From: Apus apus
Taxonomy: Eukaryota; Chordata; Aves; Apodiformes; Apodidae
NCBI RefSeq assembly: GCF_020740795.1
Contig: NC_067312.1
Span: forward strand, 65,368,905-65,432,904
Length of the DNA: 64,000 bases
Direction: 5' to 3'
The position numbers and the translations under genes were made by a program. Positions 1-12,000 of the stretch are shown in pieces. The notes below the pieces were generated by a model. That model was given only the letters and a program-made list of their open reading frames with translations, made no database searches and was not told the origin of the DNA. Each line of letters starts with the position of its first letter. Position 1 is the first letter of the stretch.

Positions 1-699
1 CCGTTGTTCAAGCAGCTTCAGTTGCTTCTGTTTCTCTCTCATGTTCTCGCTGCCTGTTTGGGTCTGTGCAAGCAATAAGCTATTTGAAGCAGAGGTCACC
101 TCAATACATCCTGTGCAGCCGCAAAGCACTGCCCTCACAATTAAAAGTGCTTGTGCTTGTCTACATTAAAGATGCTTCCTTGCAAATGTATCCTGGTGGC
201 TACAGAAGAAGGACACCCTGCAGCATCATGTTTTTGTTAATCATGTACTTAGCTAAAAACAGCAGCCCAGGATATGGATCCCAAGAGCTGTGATTTTTAT
301 CTTCTAGCTATCTCTGAAATCTTGTGTAGAGAAAAATAGTGGACATTAGGTAGACTTTTCTCCACAGACAAAATATCATCTTCTGAAAACTGCTTCCATC
401 ACACGAGCATCTGATGAAGGTTCCATGTCACAAACAAGGAGCTGTTTTTCCTCGTGCCTGGGCAGTGATGTCTCAGGATACACCTCTGTGTTCACTTGAG
501 ACCCAGAGAATTCTCCCTGGATAAGGCTTTTTGGGAGATTCTTTCCATCCTCCTTGCAGACTTGACCATGGCAGAACTGTGATAGCAGCATACTCCTTGT
601 CAGGTTTGCCAAAAGACTTGTAGCTGGAACAACACAAAAGTTACTGTGCAAGCTCTGGGTGATGTCTGGCTTGGCATTCGGTACACTTCAATCTCATTA
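1..699. other. Intergenic, nothing recognised
   Basis: AT-rich sequence without a recognisable gene or repeat. Short open frames are not supported by any family resemblance. Confidence 0.6.
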
Positions 700-992
700 G
701 ACCCGGGGAGGGACTTTTTACAAGACTGTGTAGTGATAGGACAAGGAGGAATGGATTTAAACAGGAAGAGGGTAGATTTAGATCAGATATTAGGAAGAAA
801 TTTTTCACTGTGAGGGCAATGAGACACTGGAAGTGGTTGCCCAAGGAAGTTGTGGCTGCCCCATCCCTGGAAGTGTGCAAGGCCAGGTTGGATGGGGCTT
901 TTAGCAGCCTGGTCTAGTGGGAGGTACGCCTACCCATGCAGGGCAGTTGGAACCTGATGATCTTCAAGGTCCCTTATTCTATTGATTCTATG
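700..992 (+). mobile_element. CR1 LINE 3' fragment
   Basis: Shows the CR1 3' region in forward orientation: GTGATAGGACAAGGAGGAAT, the block ending in TCACTGTGAGGG, TGGAAGTGTGCAAGGCCAGG and the terminal ATTCTATTGATTCTATGA. 5'-truncated, as usual for CR1. No coding capacity. Confidence 0.88.
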
Positions 993-3900
993 AAGTGTGC
1001 AGCTCTCCTCATTAACTTGTCACCTACACAGAGACCTGAGCACCAGCTGATGTCTTCATTATTTCAATACCACTGTTGCTTTATCAAGCCTCTACCCTAT
1101 CATCTGCAAAAAGTTTTCCATTCTCATTTGGGTGTTGTTAGGAGAAATACTTCTAAAATATCACGTTTTTCCACCACAATGAGATTAACGGCAAGCACAA
1201 AATGGGTAACAGCAGACATAAACTCTTTGGTCAAAGCATTGTCCTTTTGCTAAGCTGGAAAGTACTATGTCCTTTGATTTAGGCATTTTATTTTACACAT
1301 TTTACTACATTTTGTTAGTCATCCTGTGAGATCATCTAAAATACTAGGCCTAAACTTTTTTATTACTGCTTTAGCTTCATTCCAAGTATTTTACACTAGT
1401 TACTGAAGTAAATCCTTTTTTAAGTTGTCACCTTCTTAGCTCAAGCTTCCTTTATTATTTCAGAAGATAGAAATGTAAAGAAGACACATTAAACTTTTTT
1501 CTAGGTAACATATGTGGACCTAGTTTTTAACTGCTATTTAAAACTGGAGTATGAGCTGGAAGATGACTTATACATCCAGGCTTAACCAGTGTTGCCACAC
1601 AGGCTACATTAGCAAAGAAGGTGCTCACTCAAAGAAAAGGAGCTATTCTGCTGCTAGAGTTAGATCATGTTGCTGTAGGACATAAGCTGTATCTTCAGTG
1701 GAATCACATGAAGGAGTTATGTGGATATCATTTGGCAGAGTGTAGCCAGATGTTAGCTAGAAGCATCAGCCAACCTAAGAACAAAGCATTAAAGGCCCAC
1801 CTACATATTCACCTCTGCAGAGGACCTGCTGGACCTGGGGTCTAATTGTAGAGAAATGGGGCGTCGAGCCCACTTAATGGGAGCAGGCAGAAGCAGGAAG
1901 GAGGTGCAGATCTGGCCCCAGTCCCGCTCCGTGGGCAAGTAACAACTGCACAGGGCCAGTGGTGAGTACGGGAGGAAGCGGGAGGCAACCTGCGTCAGAG
2001 GGCTCTGAGTCACCGTGCCTCCAGGCCAGGCCCCGGGGTGCTGCTTGCAATCACCGGGACCTACCTTTTAGTCATCAAAGTCATCCAGAAGCCATGCCTG
2101 AGCAGAGCCAAGGAAGGCACCTGAAGTAAAAACGCAGTCCAAGTGGAGTTGCAGGTAAGCAAAACCCAGCCAGGGTTTGAATAACTACATCTCAGCACAA
2201 ACCAATGGAAAGTTGCACCAAACTTTTTCACTGTTTCCCTTTCAATATTTGTGTGATGGATGCAGAGCTAAGCTGATGCACATGTTGAAAAAAAAAATAA
2301 ATGCTGGAATTAGAAGCATGTGGTAGATGACCAAGTTCCAGCAGAGGCAGCTCATAATATAAATTTATAGGCACTTCTATACACTTCTGTATGGATGCAC
2401 TCATGCACTTCAAGCACAAAACCCAATGAACTGGTATGGGAGCAGGATTAGGGAGAAGCACACACCACCAATTCTAGCAGACCAGTGCAGCTATTACTTG
2501 AAATGGAGCCCATTTCTGTAACCATTTCCTACATGATCTTGAGTTCCCCTTTCTCTGTGTCATTGTTGATGATTATGGGGGAGCTAAAGCTGTACATTAC
2601 AATCAGGAAGAAAAGTATGACATCTTAATTGCAGTATGGATTTTATTTTCTGAAGTAGCTTGTGTCAACTAGCATCACATAGCAAGGTTCTGGACCTGAT
2701 TATCTCATCTTGCAGTAGATTTTACACACCTGATCTTGTACAATGCAAGTTTCTTTGTGTGGAACCTTCCCCAAATACTACATCAGTAAATTACATGTAA
2801 GCTGAAAAATTCCCTCTCCACCTGCAACTGGCAGAGTTGCTCTTTCTGTGGACTGTGCAATATTCACTTCATTAAGGTCATTTAGAGCTCAAGGAGAACA
2901 TCATAGATTTGGAGCTGGTAAGTCCATGTTCTTGATGGTTTCTCCTTAAGAAAAAAATTAATGTTTGGGAAGGGATTTTCTGGGGCTTCTGTGTTGCTAA
3001 AATGTTGCCCTTGAAGATACTTCCACTTGTTGCAAACAAGGGAAAAGCCAACTGTTTATTTTGCAAATAGGTGGACCTATGTCAACAGCCCCACAGCAGA
3101 GTCAATGAAAAGACAGCCATCTTCACTTCGGTGGAACATAACAAAGTTGGAAACTTAAGTTTACAAATATTCCTGAACATGATGCTTGGATGCTTCCATG
3201 CAGTAGCCTTGAAGTTTATTTAAACTTTAAACTTGTTTGTCCTAATGCCAAACACCAACATTAATTTTTCTCTGAAGTAAGTTAAATATTAAATTATTGC
3301 TTTGGTATTAGTTACAGGGTGCATAAATTGTTTCCACTATACAAGAGAAAACATAAAATTTACATGGAACCTGCAAGAGAAAGGTAGTTTCATAAGAAGA
3401 GCATATAGTAAATATGGACACAGGACACAGACGATGCTCTTCTTTTAACAAGTGTGCAATACTCCATCAACACTATTGAAATAATTTTGAGTTTGTAGGG
3501 CAGAAACAAGAAAATCTGCAAGCAGTACAGCATAATGGGAACTTTTGACACTGAGATCTGTGTGAATGGAAGCAGAAGGTAAACTTGACAGAGCTGTTCT
3601 TTTCCCTTTTCTCCAATGTGAATGTTGTTTCTTTGAAGTAACATTAGCAAAAGCAACTCAAAGCTCAGCTATGTGTACATAGCACTGTTACTTCTGTACA
3701 GCAACTTTTGTTGTAATAAAAAACAGCAAGACCTTTTACCTTCATACAGTGCTTTCATCTTCAAAGCATTTTCACAAATATACTCTAGCTAATCTGAAGA
3801 CCCTTTTAACATAGTTAAGGTTGATTATCATTGTGATTATGACTTTACAGGAGGGACAGAGTTTAAATTATTTAAATACACAAAAGTATTTGATGTCCGA

Positions 3901-6544
3901 ATAGGAATTAAAATCAAGGGTCACTATATCCTAATTATCTGCCCACAACATTAAACTGTCTTCTCCTGAGCTTGGTTTGCACTGTGAAGAATTATCTTCG
4001 TATACATATACTGTTTTCTATATTTAACTAAATAATAAACTACTTATCTAATTAAAGTGCTTCTTACACAAACAAGAATGCTTCAGCTCACTTGGCCAAG
4101 ATTGCACAAACTCTCTCAGGCATACAGACAAAACTGGTAGATAGTTGCAGGGACTCTAAATTGTCAGACTTTCCCATGAGTACTTCTGAGAACACTGTTT
4201 TTGGTATTGACTGTAGGTATTGACTACACATAGACTTCCACCACTATTCTCTTGAGGCATTAAAAACTTTGAACTGCCTTAATCTGGCATATAAGTTACT
4301 TAGTTTCATCTAAAGGTTCTTCTTTTTTTTTTCTGGTGCAAGGTGTGAGATTTTGTTCTTAGGCATTATTTTAGCTTAAGCCCAGGAAATAATACCCATG
4401 AGAACAGCCACCTGAAATATCAAAAAATCAAAGCAAAGAGACTCCAAGTCATTGTGCATTTATTTTATTTGTGAAAAACTAAAATGAAACTCCACTAAAT
4501 GACTCATTTTTAGTCAGATAAATGGATTTACATTCCATACAAAGTGCACTCTCTGGAAAAACAAAAAACTATAGTTTTATTTCAAGGTTTTCTATACTGT
4601 CATAAAAGCAATTGTGAACTGTAATTGAAATGTCTCTAATGATCCTGTAATGGGTGTCTTTTTAAGTGTATGTTCATCCTGAGAATCCATGTTTATGTTT
4701 CCTGAATATTATGGTATTGTTTTTGGTGAGGTGGTTTTTGATGACTTGTTTCCAGTTTTCAATGTCTGCTCTAGAAAGCTGACTACTAACAATGATAAAC
4801 ACTGCACTAAGAATTTCTAGATGGTAGTTTACTGATGAATAGCCACTGAGCTGGATTCCATCTTTCAGTCCTCTAACAGCATTTTAATTTTAAGCTATTA
4901 AAAACTGAGTTACAAAAAGCACATTATCTACAGAAACAAAAGCATTTAAAAATGCTTATTTCACAGAACTCTATTCCTTATCCATTTTGAACACTTCAGT
5001 AACTTTGAATGCCTAAATGCAAGTATGGCTCTACCTAGGTTATAAACTGGTGTAAGCAATGGAATTCACCAGCTTCTGAAACACAGTGAGCTCACTTGAC
5101 GAAGCTCAAGATTTCATATTGATACAGGGCTTCCTGTCCAGTTAAATCCTAACTGAAATTTTTGTGGCACTATATTTGAAAAGGTGCTTGGGTTGTCTGC
5201 AAGAACACAGATTTTCAGGTCCTTTTTCTGAGTATGAGCTGCCTGGAATGTGCCAAAATAGTGGTTCAGAAACACCATGTAATGAAGTTGCTTCTGAGCT
5301 TCCAGCTCAACATTTCTTTAATTCACCACGAGCAGGCTTTTCTGCTTGCTCTTCTGTGTTCAGATTTACCCTGGATATATATAGGACTTTATACAGGGTA
5401 ATATTCCAACAAGATACATAGAGGACACACAGTCCACAAGCATGAGGTTCGAAAGCTGGTACCTCTCCGGACAGCTACAGTATCAAACTCCCACAGAACA
5501 GCCTGTGCTGAAGCACCTAGAACAAGTTTTAAACGAGTGCTTTAAAAGAAAGGACTCTTCTAACTTATGGTCCCTGAGAGTTCAAATAGTGAATATTTTC
5601 ATACTGTATAAACCAGTTGAGCTCTCATATTAAAAAAGAAGTGAAAAATAGAGCCAGAAAAGCAAAGGGATTGCACATAGCTGTGGTAAGAGATGAGTAC
5701 TGCAACCCAACCAATAGCTTTATAAAAGCACTTAAAGGGAGGAAAATTGTATTAAACAGAGGAATTGCCAACTTTTTTTTCACTAAAAGATTATGTGCAC
5801 TGAAAGTAGAATGCATATACCTTCAATATAAAGGCCAAGGAGAAAAATACGGTAAATTTCAGTCTTAATACGGTACTGTGACTATGCTGGAGAAGTTAAC
5901 ACGTAACTTCACCTATGACCTTCCTTCTCCTTTTATTAAAAAACGATTTTCCAAAGTCCTCATCAGTTTACTCTCACAGTTTGAACTGCAGTAAGAAGTA
6001 TTCAGCCTCTGTGACAAACGTCCCAGCTGTGTATGAAGATCTCTAACACACACTGAAGTCAAGAGTCTACAAAGCTGCACAGAGAACAAATTCCAGCTGA
6101 AACACAAGTTCAGCACCAGCTGCTACTGCCCTAAGTTATCGGGAATATCATGTTTGTGGTACAAAATGAACTGACCTTGGCAGATTTCTCAGCTGCAATA
6201 AAATGTAGAATAAAGTTCAACGATGAGTGCGAGTCTGCATTTGCCAGCAAGTATGTGACATTTTTTAACAGACAGGTAGAACTGGGTGGCACAGAATGGC
6301 ATGTCTGGGTGGCTGAGGTCTCTCTGACAAAGTTGCTTTAAAGAAAATCTATGACAAAGACCAGATGCTGGCTACCTTTAAAGCTCTACCACTGATGTAT
6401 ATATCTATCTATAGTAATAAAAAACATTTAAATATCAAAACCATCAATGCTTTTCAAAATGTTAAATGATGTTATGGTAAAAGAAGTGTTCTTAAGTGTA
6501 TGTATTTGTGGCAACAAGAACAACACAGCTAGAAAAACTAACTA
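993..6544. other. Intergenic, no gene recognised
   Basis: AT-rich DNA with only short open frames. 1855-2150 is GC-richer than its surroundings but matches nothing I know. No RNA gene seen. Confidence 0.6.
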
Positions 6545-6797
6545 TTTATGGCCTGAAGCTGCAACAGGGGAGGTTTAGGTTGGATATTAGGAAGCACTTC
6601 CTCATGGAGAGGGTGATCAGACATTGGAATGGACTTCCCAGGGAAGTGGTGGAGGCACCATCCCTGGATGTGTTCAGGGAAATGCTGGGTGTGGCACTTA
6701 CTGCCATGGTCTAGCCAATGTGGTGGTGTTAGATCATAGGCTGGACTTGATGATTGTAAAGGTCTTTTTCAGCCTTGGTGATTCGGTCATTCTGTAA
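6545..6797 (+). mobile_element. CR1 LINE 3' fragment
   Basis: Forward CR1 tail with TTAGGTTGGATATTAGGAAG, GAAGTGGTGGAGGCACCATC, TCATAGGCTGGACTTGATGA and a degenerate terminal ATTC repeat (GATTCGGTCATTCTGTA). Belongs to a different subfamily variant from the 700-992 copy. Confidence 0.85.
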
Positions 6798-7886
6798 TAC
6801 ATAAAGATACAGTGTGTACCTTTTCATGTCACTTAAAGCCATATTAAGCTTGAAGAGCTAAATATATCTACTTTCTATACATGTGTACTTCGGAAAGAAA
6901 ATAAAACTCTTTTTTGCCAAAGAACGGTCCAGTTTGTTCTCAGAATAAGCTTTGGATATTTGAAAGACCACGCTTAATTGAAACCATATTAAACCAATAA
7001 ATGAACTGGGTTTTAATTGAAAACAAGCCTCTTCCACTTAGTTACAAACACTATAAATTATGAAATTTCACATATGTTAGAGCTGGAATTTCAGTCTTGT
7101 TTTGCCATTTCTGGCAATCCAGGACTAATCAGGACTTCTTGTTTCATGTCACTGCTTTATAGAGTGTCCCAGGGATTGTGTGGTGTTGTTTAGTTCTACC
7201 TTCTGTTGACAAACAGGAATTTGGTGGTGCAGCAAAGCAAGCCACAGTGTCTTCAGGAATATGGTAGCTAGTCTGGCTGAAAGTCTTCAGAGAGACTGAG
7301 CCAATGCTTGGCACTTTTAGCACATGCTTAGAAATGTAAGTAAATAACTTTATTTCTATTTTACCACAAGATTTATGGAATCCTGTTTTCTAGAACTGCA
7401 GCATAACTTGGAAAAGTATTTACGTACCACCAGGTGCAGTACTGCTCCCCTTACACAGTCAGTGAAGACTCCCAAGAGCTGCATGACAACACGCAGGCCA
7501 GAAGGATTAATGAGAACATAGGACAGGTACTCTGGCTGCCATTTCAAGATGCATTGAAAAATAGCACCATCACTGACTTAAAAAACGTGCTTCCAAGATT
7601 GAAAGCTTTTAAGAAAGTATTAAAACTCCACTAAGGACACATGTCAAGGATGTAGTAACATGTCAGGGCTTATGGACCAGATGTTTCCAAAGCACACTGG
7701 AGACATTCTGAGGAAGCCACTGGTGACATGTAGGAACAGCATATTTATAGCCCTGCTCAGAAATCATGGGATGGCAACGTTCACTTGCAGAGAGGAGCTA
7801 CCCTGGGGGAAACCGGGGGAGCTGGGGGGTGGCGGAAGCAATGTCGTGGTTGCTGTGGCACAAAGCCATGACAAACTAGCCTTTCC

Positions 7887-8165
7887 ACAGCACGGTTTGG
7901 GTTGGAAGGGACCTTAAAGATCACCTAGTTACAACCCCCCGCGCATGGGGACACCTCCCACTAGAGCACGCTGCTCGAAGCCGCCTCCGACCTGCCCCTG
8001 AGCCCCGAGGAGCGAGGGGGCACCCACCGCTCCCCTGGGCCACCTGCGCCCGGGCCCCGCCGCCCGCACCGCGAAGGATTTCCTCCTCGTGTCTAACCCG
8101 AATCTACCCTCTTCCAGCTCAAAACCGTTCTCCCCCTCTTGTCACCACGTAAACAGCCCCTCCCC
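7887..8165 (-). mobile_element. CR1 LINE 3' fragment
   Basis: Reverse-oriented CR1 end beginning GGTTTGGGTTGGAAGGGACC, then AAAGATCACCTAGTTACAAC and CACCTCCCACTAGAGCA. Its inner part is GC-enriched and merges into the MTAP CpG island. Confidence 0.8.
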
Positions 8166-9010
8166 AGCTTCCCCGCAGCCCCCCCAGGCCTGGAAGGCCG
8201 CTCTGAGGTCTCCCCCCGGGCTGAGCAGCCCCAGCCCTCTCACCCCGCATCCCCCGCCGCTCCCAGAGCTCTTCCCCGTGCCTCGAGGGGCCGCGAACTG
8301 GACGCGGCCCGCCGCCCGGCCTCGGATGTTCCTCGCCCTTCCCGGAATTCCCGCCGCCGGGACAACCCCGGGGCCGCCCCTCCCCCCCCACCCCGGCTCC
8401 CGCTCCCGGCGCCCCCTGCGCGCGGGCGGCGCTGCCCCCTAGCGAGGCGCGCGCGGCCCTGGCGAGCTGCCAGCGGCCCCGCCCCCCGGCACGCGCCGCC
8501 CCCCCCCCCCCCCCCCCCCAAGATGGCCGCCGCCGCCGCGGCCGTCAAGGTAAGCGCGGGGCAGCGGGAGCCGCTCGGCCCTTCCCCGCCTCTCGCTCCC
8601 GGCCCCGCTGCCGGGAGGGCGCGGGACACGCCGCTTCCTTCCCCCGCCGGGCCCTTTCCCGCCCGCCCGCCCCGCGGCGGCAGAGGGGAGCCCGGGCCCA
8701 CGCAGCCGGTAGCGGCCTGTCCGCCGCGGGGCCCCCGCGCGGTGCCCCCGCCTCAGGCCGTGCCCGCCTCTTCTGGCCCCGACCCGGCGGGGTGGGTTGT
8801 TTTTTTGTTTTTTTTTATGTCGAGAGGAAAGCCGGGAGCCTCTGCCCGTCGGGGCTCGGGTGCGGGGCTCGCTGCGGGAGGGGCCGGGCGGCCTGTGGCG
8901 GGGACACGCGGACGGGTCGCCTGAGGCCTGCCCGGCCCGGGGGTTTAGGAAACGGCAACCGAAGGGTGACCGGGAGGAGCGGGACAGTCAGCCTGGAACC
9001 CCGGTTTTGT
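8020..9010. promoter_or_regulatory. MTAP: GC-rich promoter region of MTAP
   Basis: About 1 kb of very GC- and CpG-rich DNA surrounded by AT-rich DNA, centred on the first MTAP exon. There is no obvious TATA box, as usual for a CpG-island housekeeping promoter. Long open frames on both strands here are by-products of base composition. The upstream edge overlaps an old CR1 tail. Confidence 0.75.
8523..8549 (+). CDS. MTAP: MTAP coding exon 1
   Basis: Nine codons, MAAAAAAVK, followed directly by the donor GTAAGC. The ATG context is strong (A at -3, G at +4) and the region AAGATGGCCGCC resembles a YY1-type initiator motif overlapping the start, a common arrangement in housekeeping genes. A run of 21 C lies just before it at 8499-8519. 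Confidence 0.93.
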
Positions 9011-12000
9011 GGTTTGACCAAAATGTGACTCGGTTTTCTCAGGTGAAGTAACTATTCTAGCGGTGGCAGCGTGCAGGAATGGGCTGTAAGCCACCTTTGC
9101 GTGACAGAGACGGCAAGTTTATTGGCTTAACTGTGAATTGGATGCAGCTTGCTGTTTATGGCCCTTTAATTGAAAGTCTTTTTAGTGTCATCGTCTTCCT
9201 CTGCTCATTATCCTCAAAACAGAAGAGAGGAACACGTGTATTCACGGGTTGTTAGTTGTCTCAAAGACTCATTAACTGATGGTGACAGCACTTAACAGGT
9301 ACCAGTGGTGAAGACCCTCAGATAGACAAACATAGAACGTTACTGCACTGGTGCTTCAGTGCTTGAATCTGGGAAAATTCACCAAGGGGCAGGTGAAGAA
9401 AGGCACAGGTGTCAGTGAGATCATCATTTGGACTCCCACTGAGAAATGCCTTCGATTTTGTAGCTGCAGGTGCAGTAAGTTTTTGTTAGATTTCAGTTTT
9501 GTTGCTCTGCCTCAGAGTGTTTGAGATGGACTATGCTGTAGTAAAATACTGTGTTTCATTCCACTGCAATGCCATTTTAGTTTAGATTTAATTCCAGATA
9601 ACCTTAGCTACAGCCTCCGTAAATTTTTACAGCTTATGTCTGTCGTGTCCCTTCACAGGATGCAAAGTCTGAAATGGAGCATGCAGTCTTGAATCTTTCC
9701 ATTCTTGAGGTCACTTTGGGTTGTTACTGTCTTGCATTTTGAGGGAAAGTCTGAGTTTTCTCCCTAAGTCAACTCCTCTCTGCCATTCCATTGCCTTCAG
9801 TGCCAGGGCTTCTAGGTGGAAATAGGTGTCAGCTCCCTTGGGTTGATATCTCCGTATGGAGCCTAGACCAGCTGCATTCCTTTTGATAGTTCACTAGAAT
9901 ATCTGTAAAGCAGAATTTAATACAGAATCAAATTTTTGGGTCTCCAGCCCCAAGATGCAGCTGATATTCCTTGAGATTACGTAAACTGGAGGAAAAAATA
10001 AATGTGTATAATAATAAAAAATAATAATAAAAATTTTAATAGGAAGGATTCTCTCATAGAAGGTAAAATTTATGCTAGAGTTGGAGCTGCCAGCTCCAAG
10101 TTGGCATTATGTGGTTGGAGAATCAGCTGCTTCAACGACTCTCTGCTGGCCTAGCTTTCCTTCTAGTGAAATACCTCTCCTGTGAATTACAGTGAGCCCA
10201 ACATTCCCGACAAGGGAAAGTTAGATATCCTCCTGCATCAAAGGGGAAAGAGGTTCTAGCTGACACAGGAAGTTAATAGAAGATCCAGATCTCAGATACT
10301 GTGTATTGTCGTTGGACCAGGGGAGTCTGGGTGCTTTTTAATTGCTATCAGTCTGAGGCAGTGTTGCCTCAGACTGCTGCTGAGGTGTTTTGCAAGGAGG
10401 AAGAAGGCAAAAGCAAATTCAGGGTTGTTCAGCTCTCCTGTGTGCTGTGGGTTCTCTGCCAGGGAGCTGTGTATATTTTTCCAGCTCATGTTGCTGCTGC
10501 CATTTCTGGCAGCGTGGCCTTTGGTGTGAGCACCTGCTCTGCAGCAGAACTGTGCAGAAGAAGCACATATTGATGCTGCTGCAGCAGCAGGCCTAGGGAA
10601 CCCAAGAGCAAATTTGAACGGAACCTGATCAGGCTGATGCCCACGAGCAGACTGAGCTGCCACATATCATCAGGCCTGCTGCTTTCTGGTAGGGGAATGG
10701 TTTGTTACAATGCTTGATCTGTGTACACATAGGGACCTTAAAGCTCAAGTCATAAGGCACTAATAAAACAAGCATTATACAGATTTAAACTAGTTAGGTT
10801 ACTGAAAGAACAATTTTTTTTCCTAGACTAAAGAAAAAAACCCACTCAATTTTGATGCAGGCTTCTGTTAGTGTACTAATAATCTTCTGTGTTTACTGAA
10901 TGCATACGTGAACAATGCTAAAGGTGATCTGATTTTGAGTTTTGTAATTGCTTCTGTTGTGCACTTACATGCTTCATTAGGCAAAAAATTACTCATCCTA
11001 ACATTTATGTAGTTTTTAAGATTTTCATGAACAATCTAATGATCTGAATGTTTGAGATAAATATGCAACATGAGTAGCATGGGATCGTCAATACCACTTC
11101 AAACAGTGATCTGTGTGTTCTCTAGTGCTAGAATGTGTTCAAGTTTGGAGATGGTGGCTTTTTACACTTGTTTTCGCTTGCACTACTTCTCATGCTCCAC
11201 AAGGGGGTAGCAAAAGGAAATAAGAGATCGGAAGCCGCTTAAGCCTATCAGCATTTACACCGTCGGGTGTGGAAAGCTTTCACAGAGAAGATCAGAGCCT
11301 CTGCTTGATGAAACAAAGTGCTCGATGAGCCAACTAATATAGTGTTTGAACGAAAGAGGTCTCTATAAATGTGAAAATTAAGAAAAAGCCAGAGTAAGAG
11401 ACTGTATGTTGTGGAATGGGGTGTTGTATGTTGAAGTCTGGCGGGTTTGCTTGAGAATTTTTATGTCTTTAAAAATAAAAAATGGTGGAGCCATGCAGCA
11501 GTAAATTATACTAGAATGTGTCCATTTTTTTTGTTCCATGATAAGCAACTCAGCCAAGATATGAATTTTTCAACTTAAAAGTGAGATGAACTTTGCAACA
11601 ACTGGTTGCATTGGAGGGGAAAAAAAAACCAGTAACATTTTCTCTGTGTTTGATAAATAGTGACATTACTTTCAATATCATTACTAAGCTTGAGTTTCTG
11701 AAGGGCCTGACAGTACCCATTCCATCTAAAGAGCTAGAAGTGTTCTGAACTCAAAGGAAATCTTTACTTGTTTGAAAATAGAATTATCCCTAGAAAGACA
11801 AAACCAAAATAATTTTAAATTATGAGCTAGAATTAAGAAATTCAGATGCATTCTTCTTTAGCTGGAGTGTGAAATCACAGCTAAGTTTAGTCTCAGTGAG
11901 AATATATGTTTCAAAATTACTTTTTTCTTTCCCCTTTTCTTTTACAAAAGAGCTAGGACAGATGAGCAATGTCAAGAACAAGAAATTGATGATTACTAAA

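Noticed and set aside
1-8000. miR-31 hairpin, which lies upstream of MTAP in mammals
   Set aside because: I saw no match to the mature miR-31 core in this stretch; it is probably outside the window.
8139-8924. 261-codon plus-strand open frame, with an overlapping minus-strand frame, at the MTAP promoter
   Set aside because: Pro/Ala/Arg-rich translation typical of CpG islands; it reads through MTAP exon 1 and its donor in the intron. No domain.
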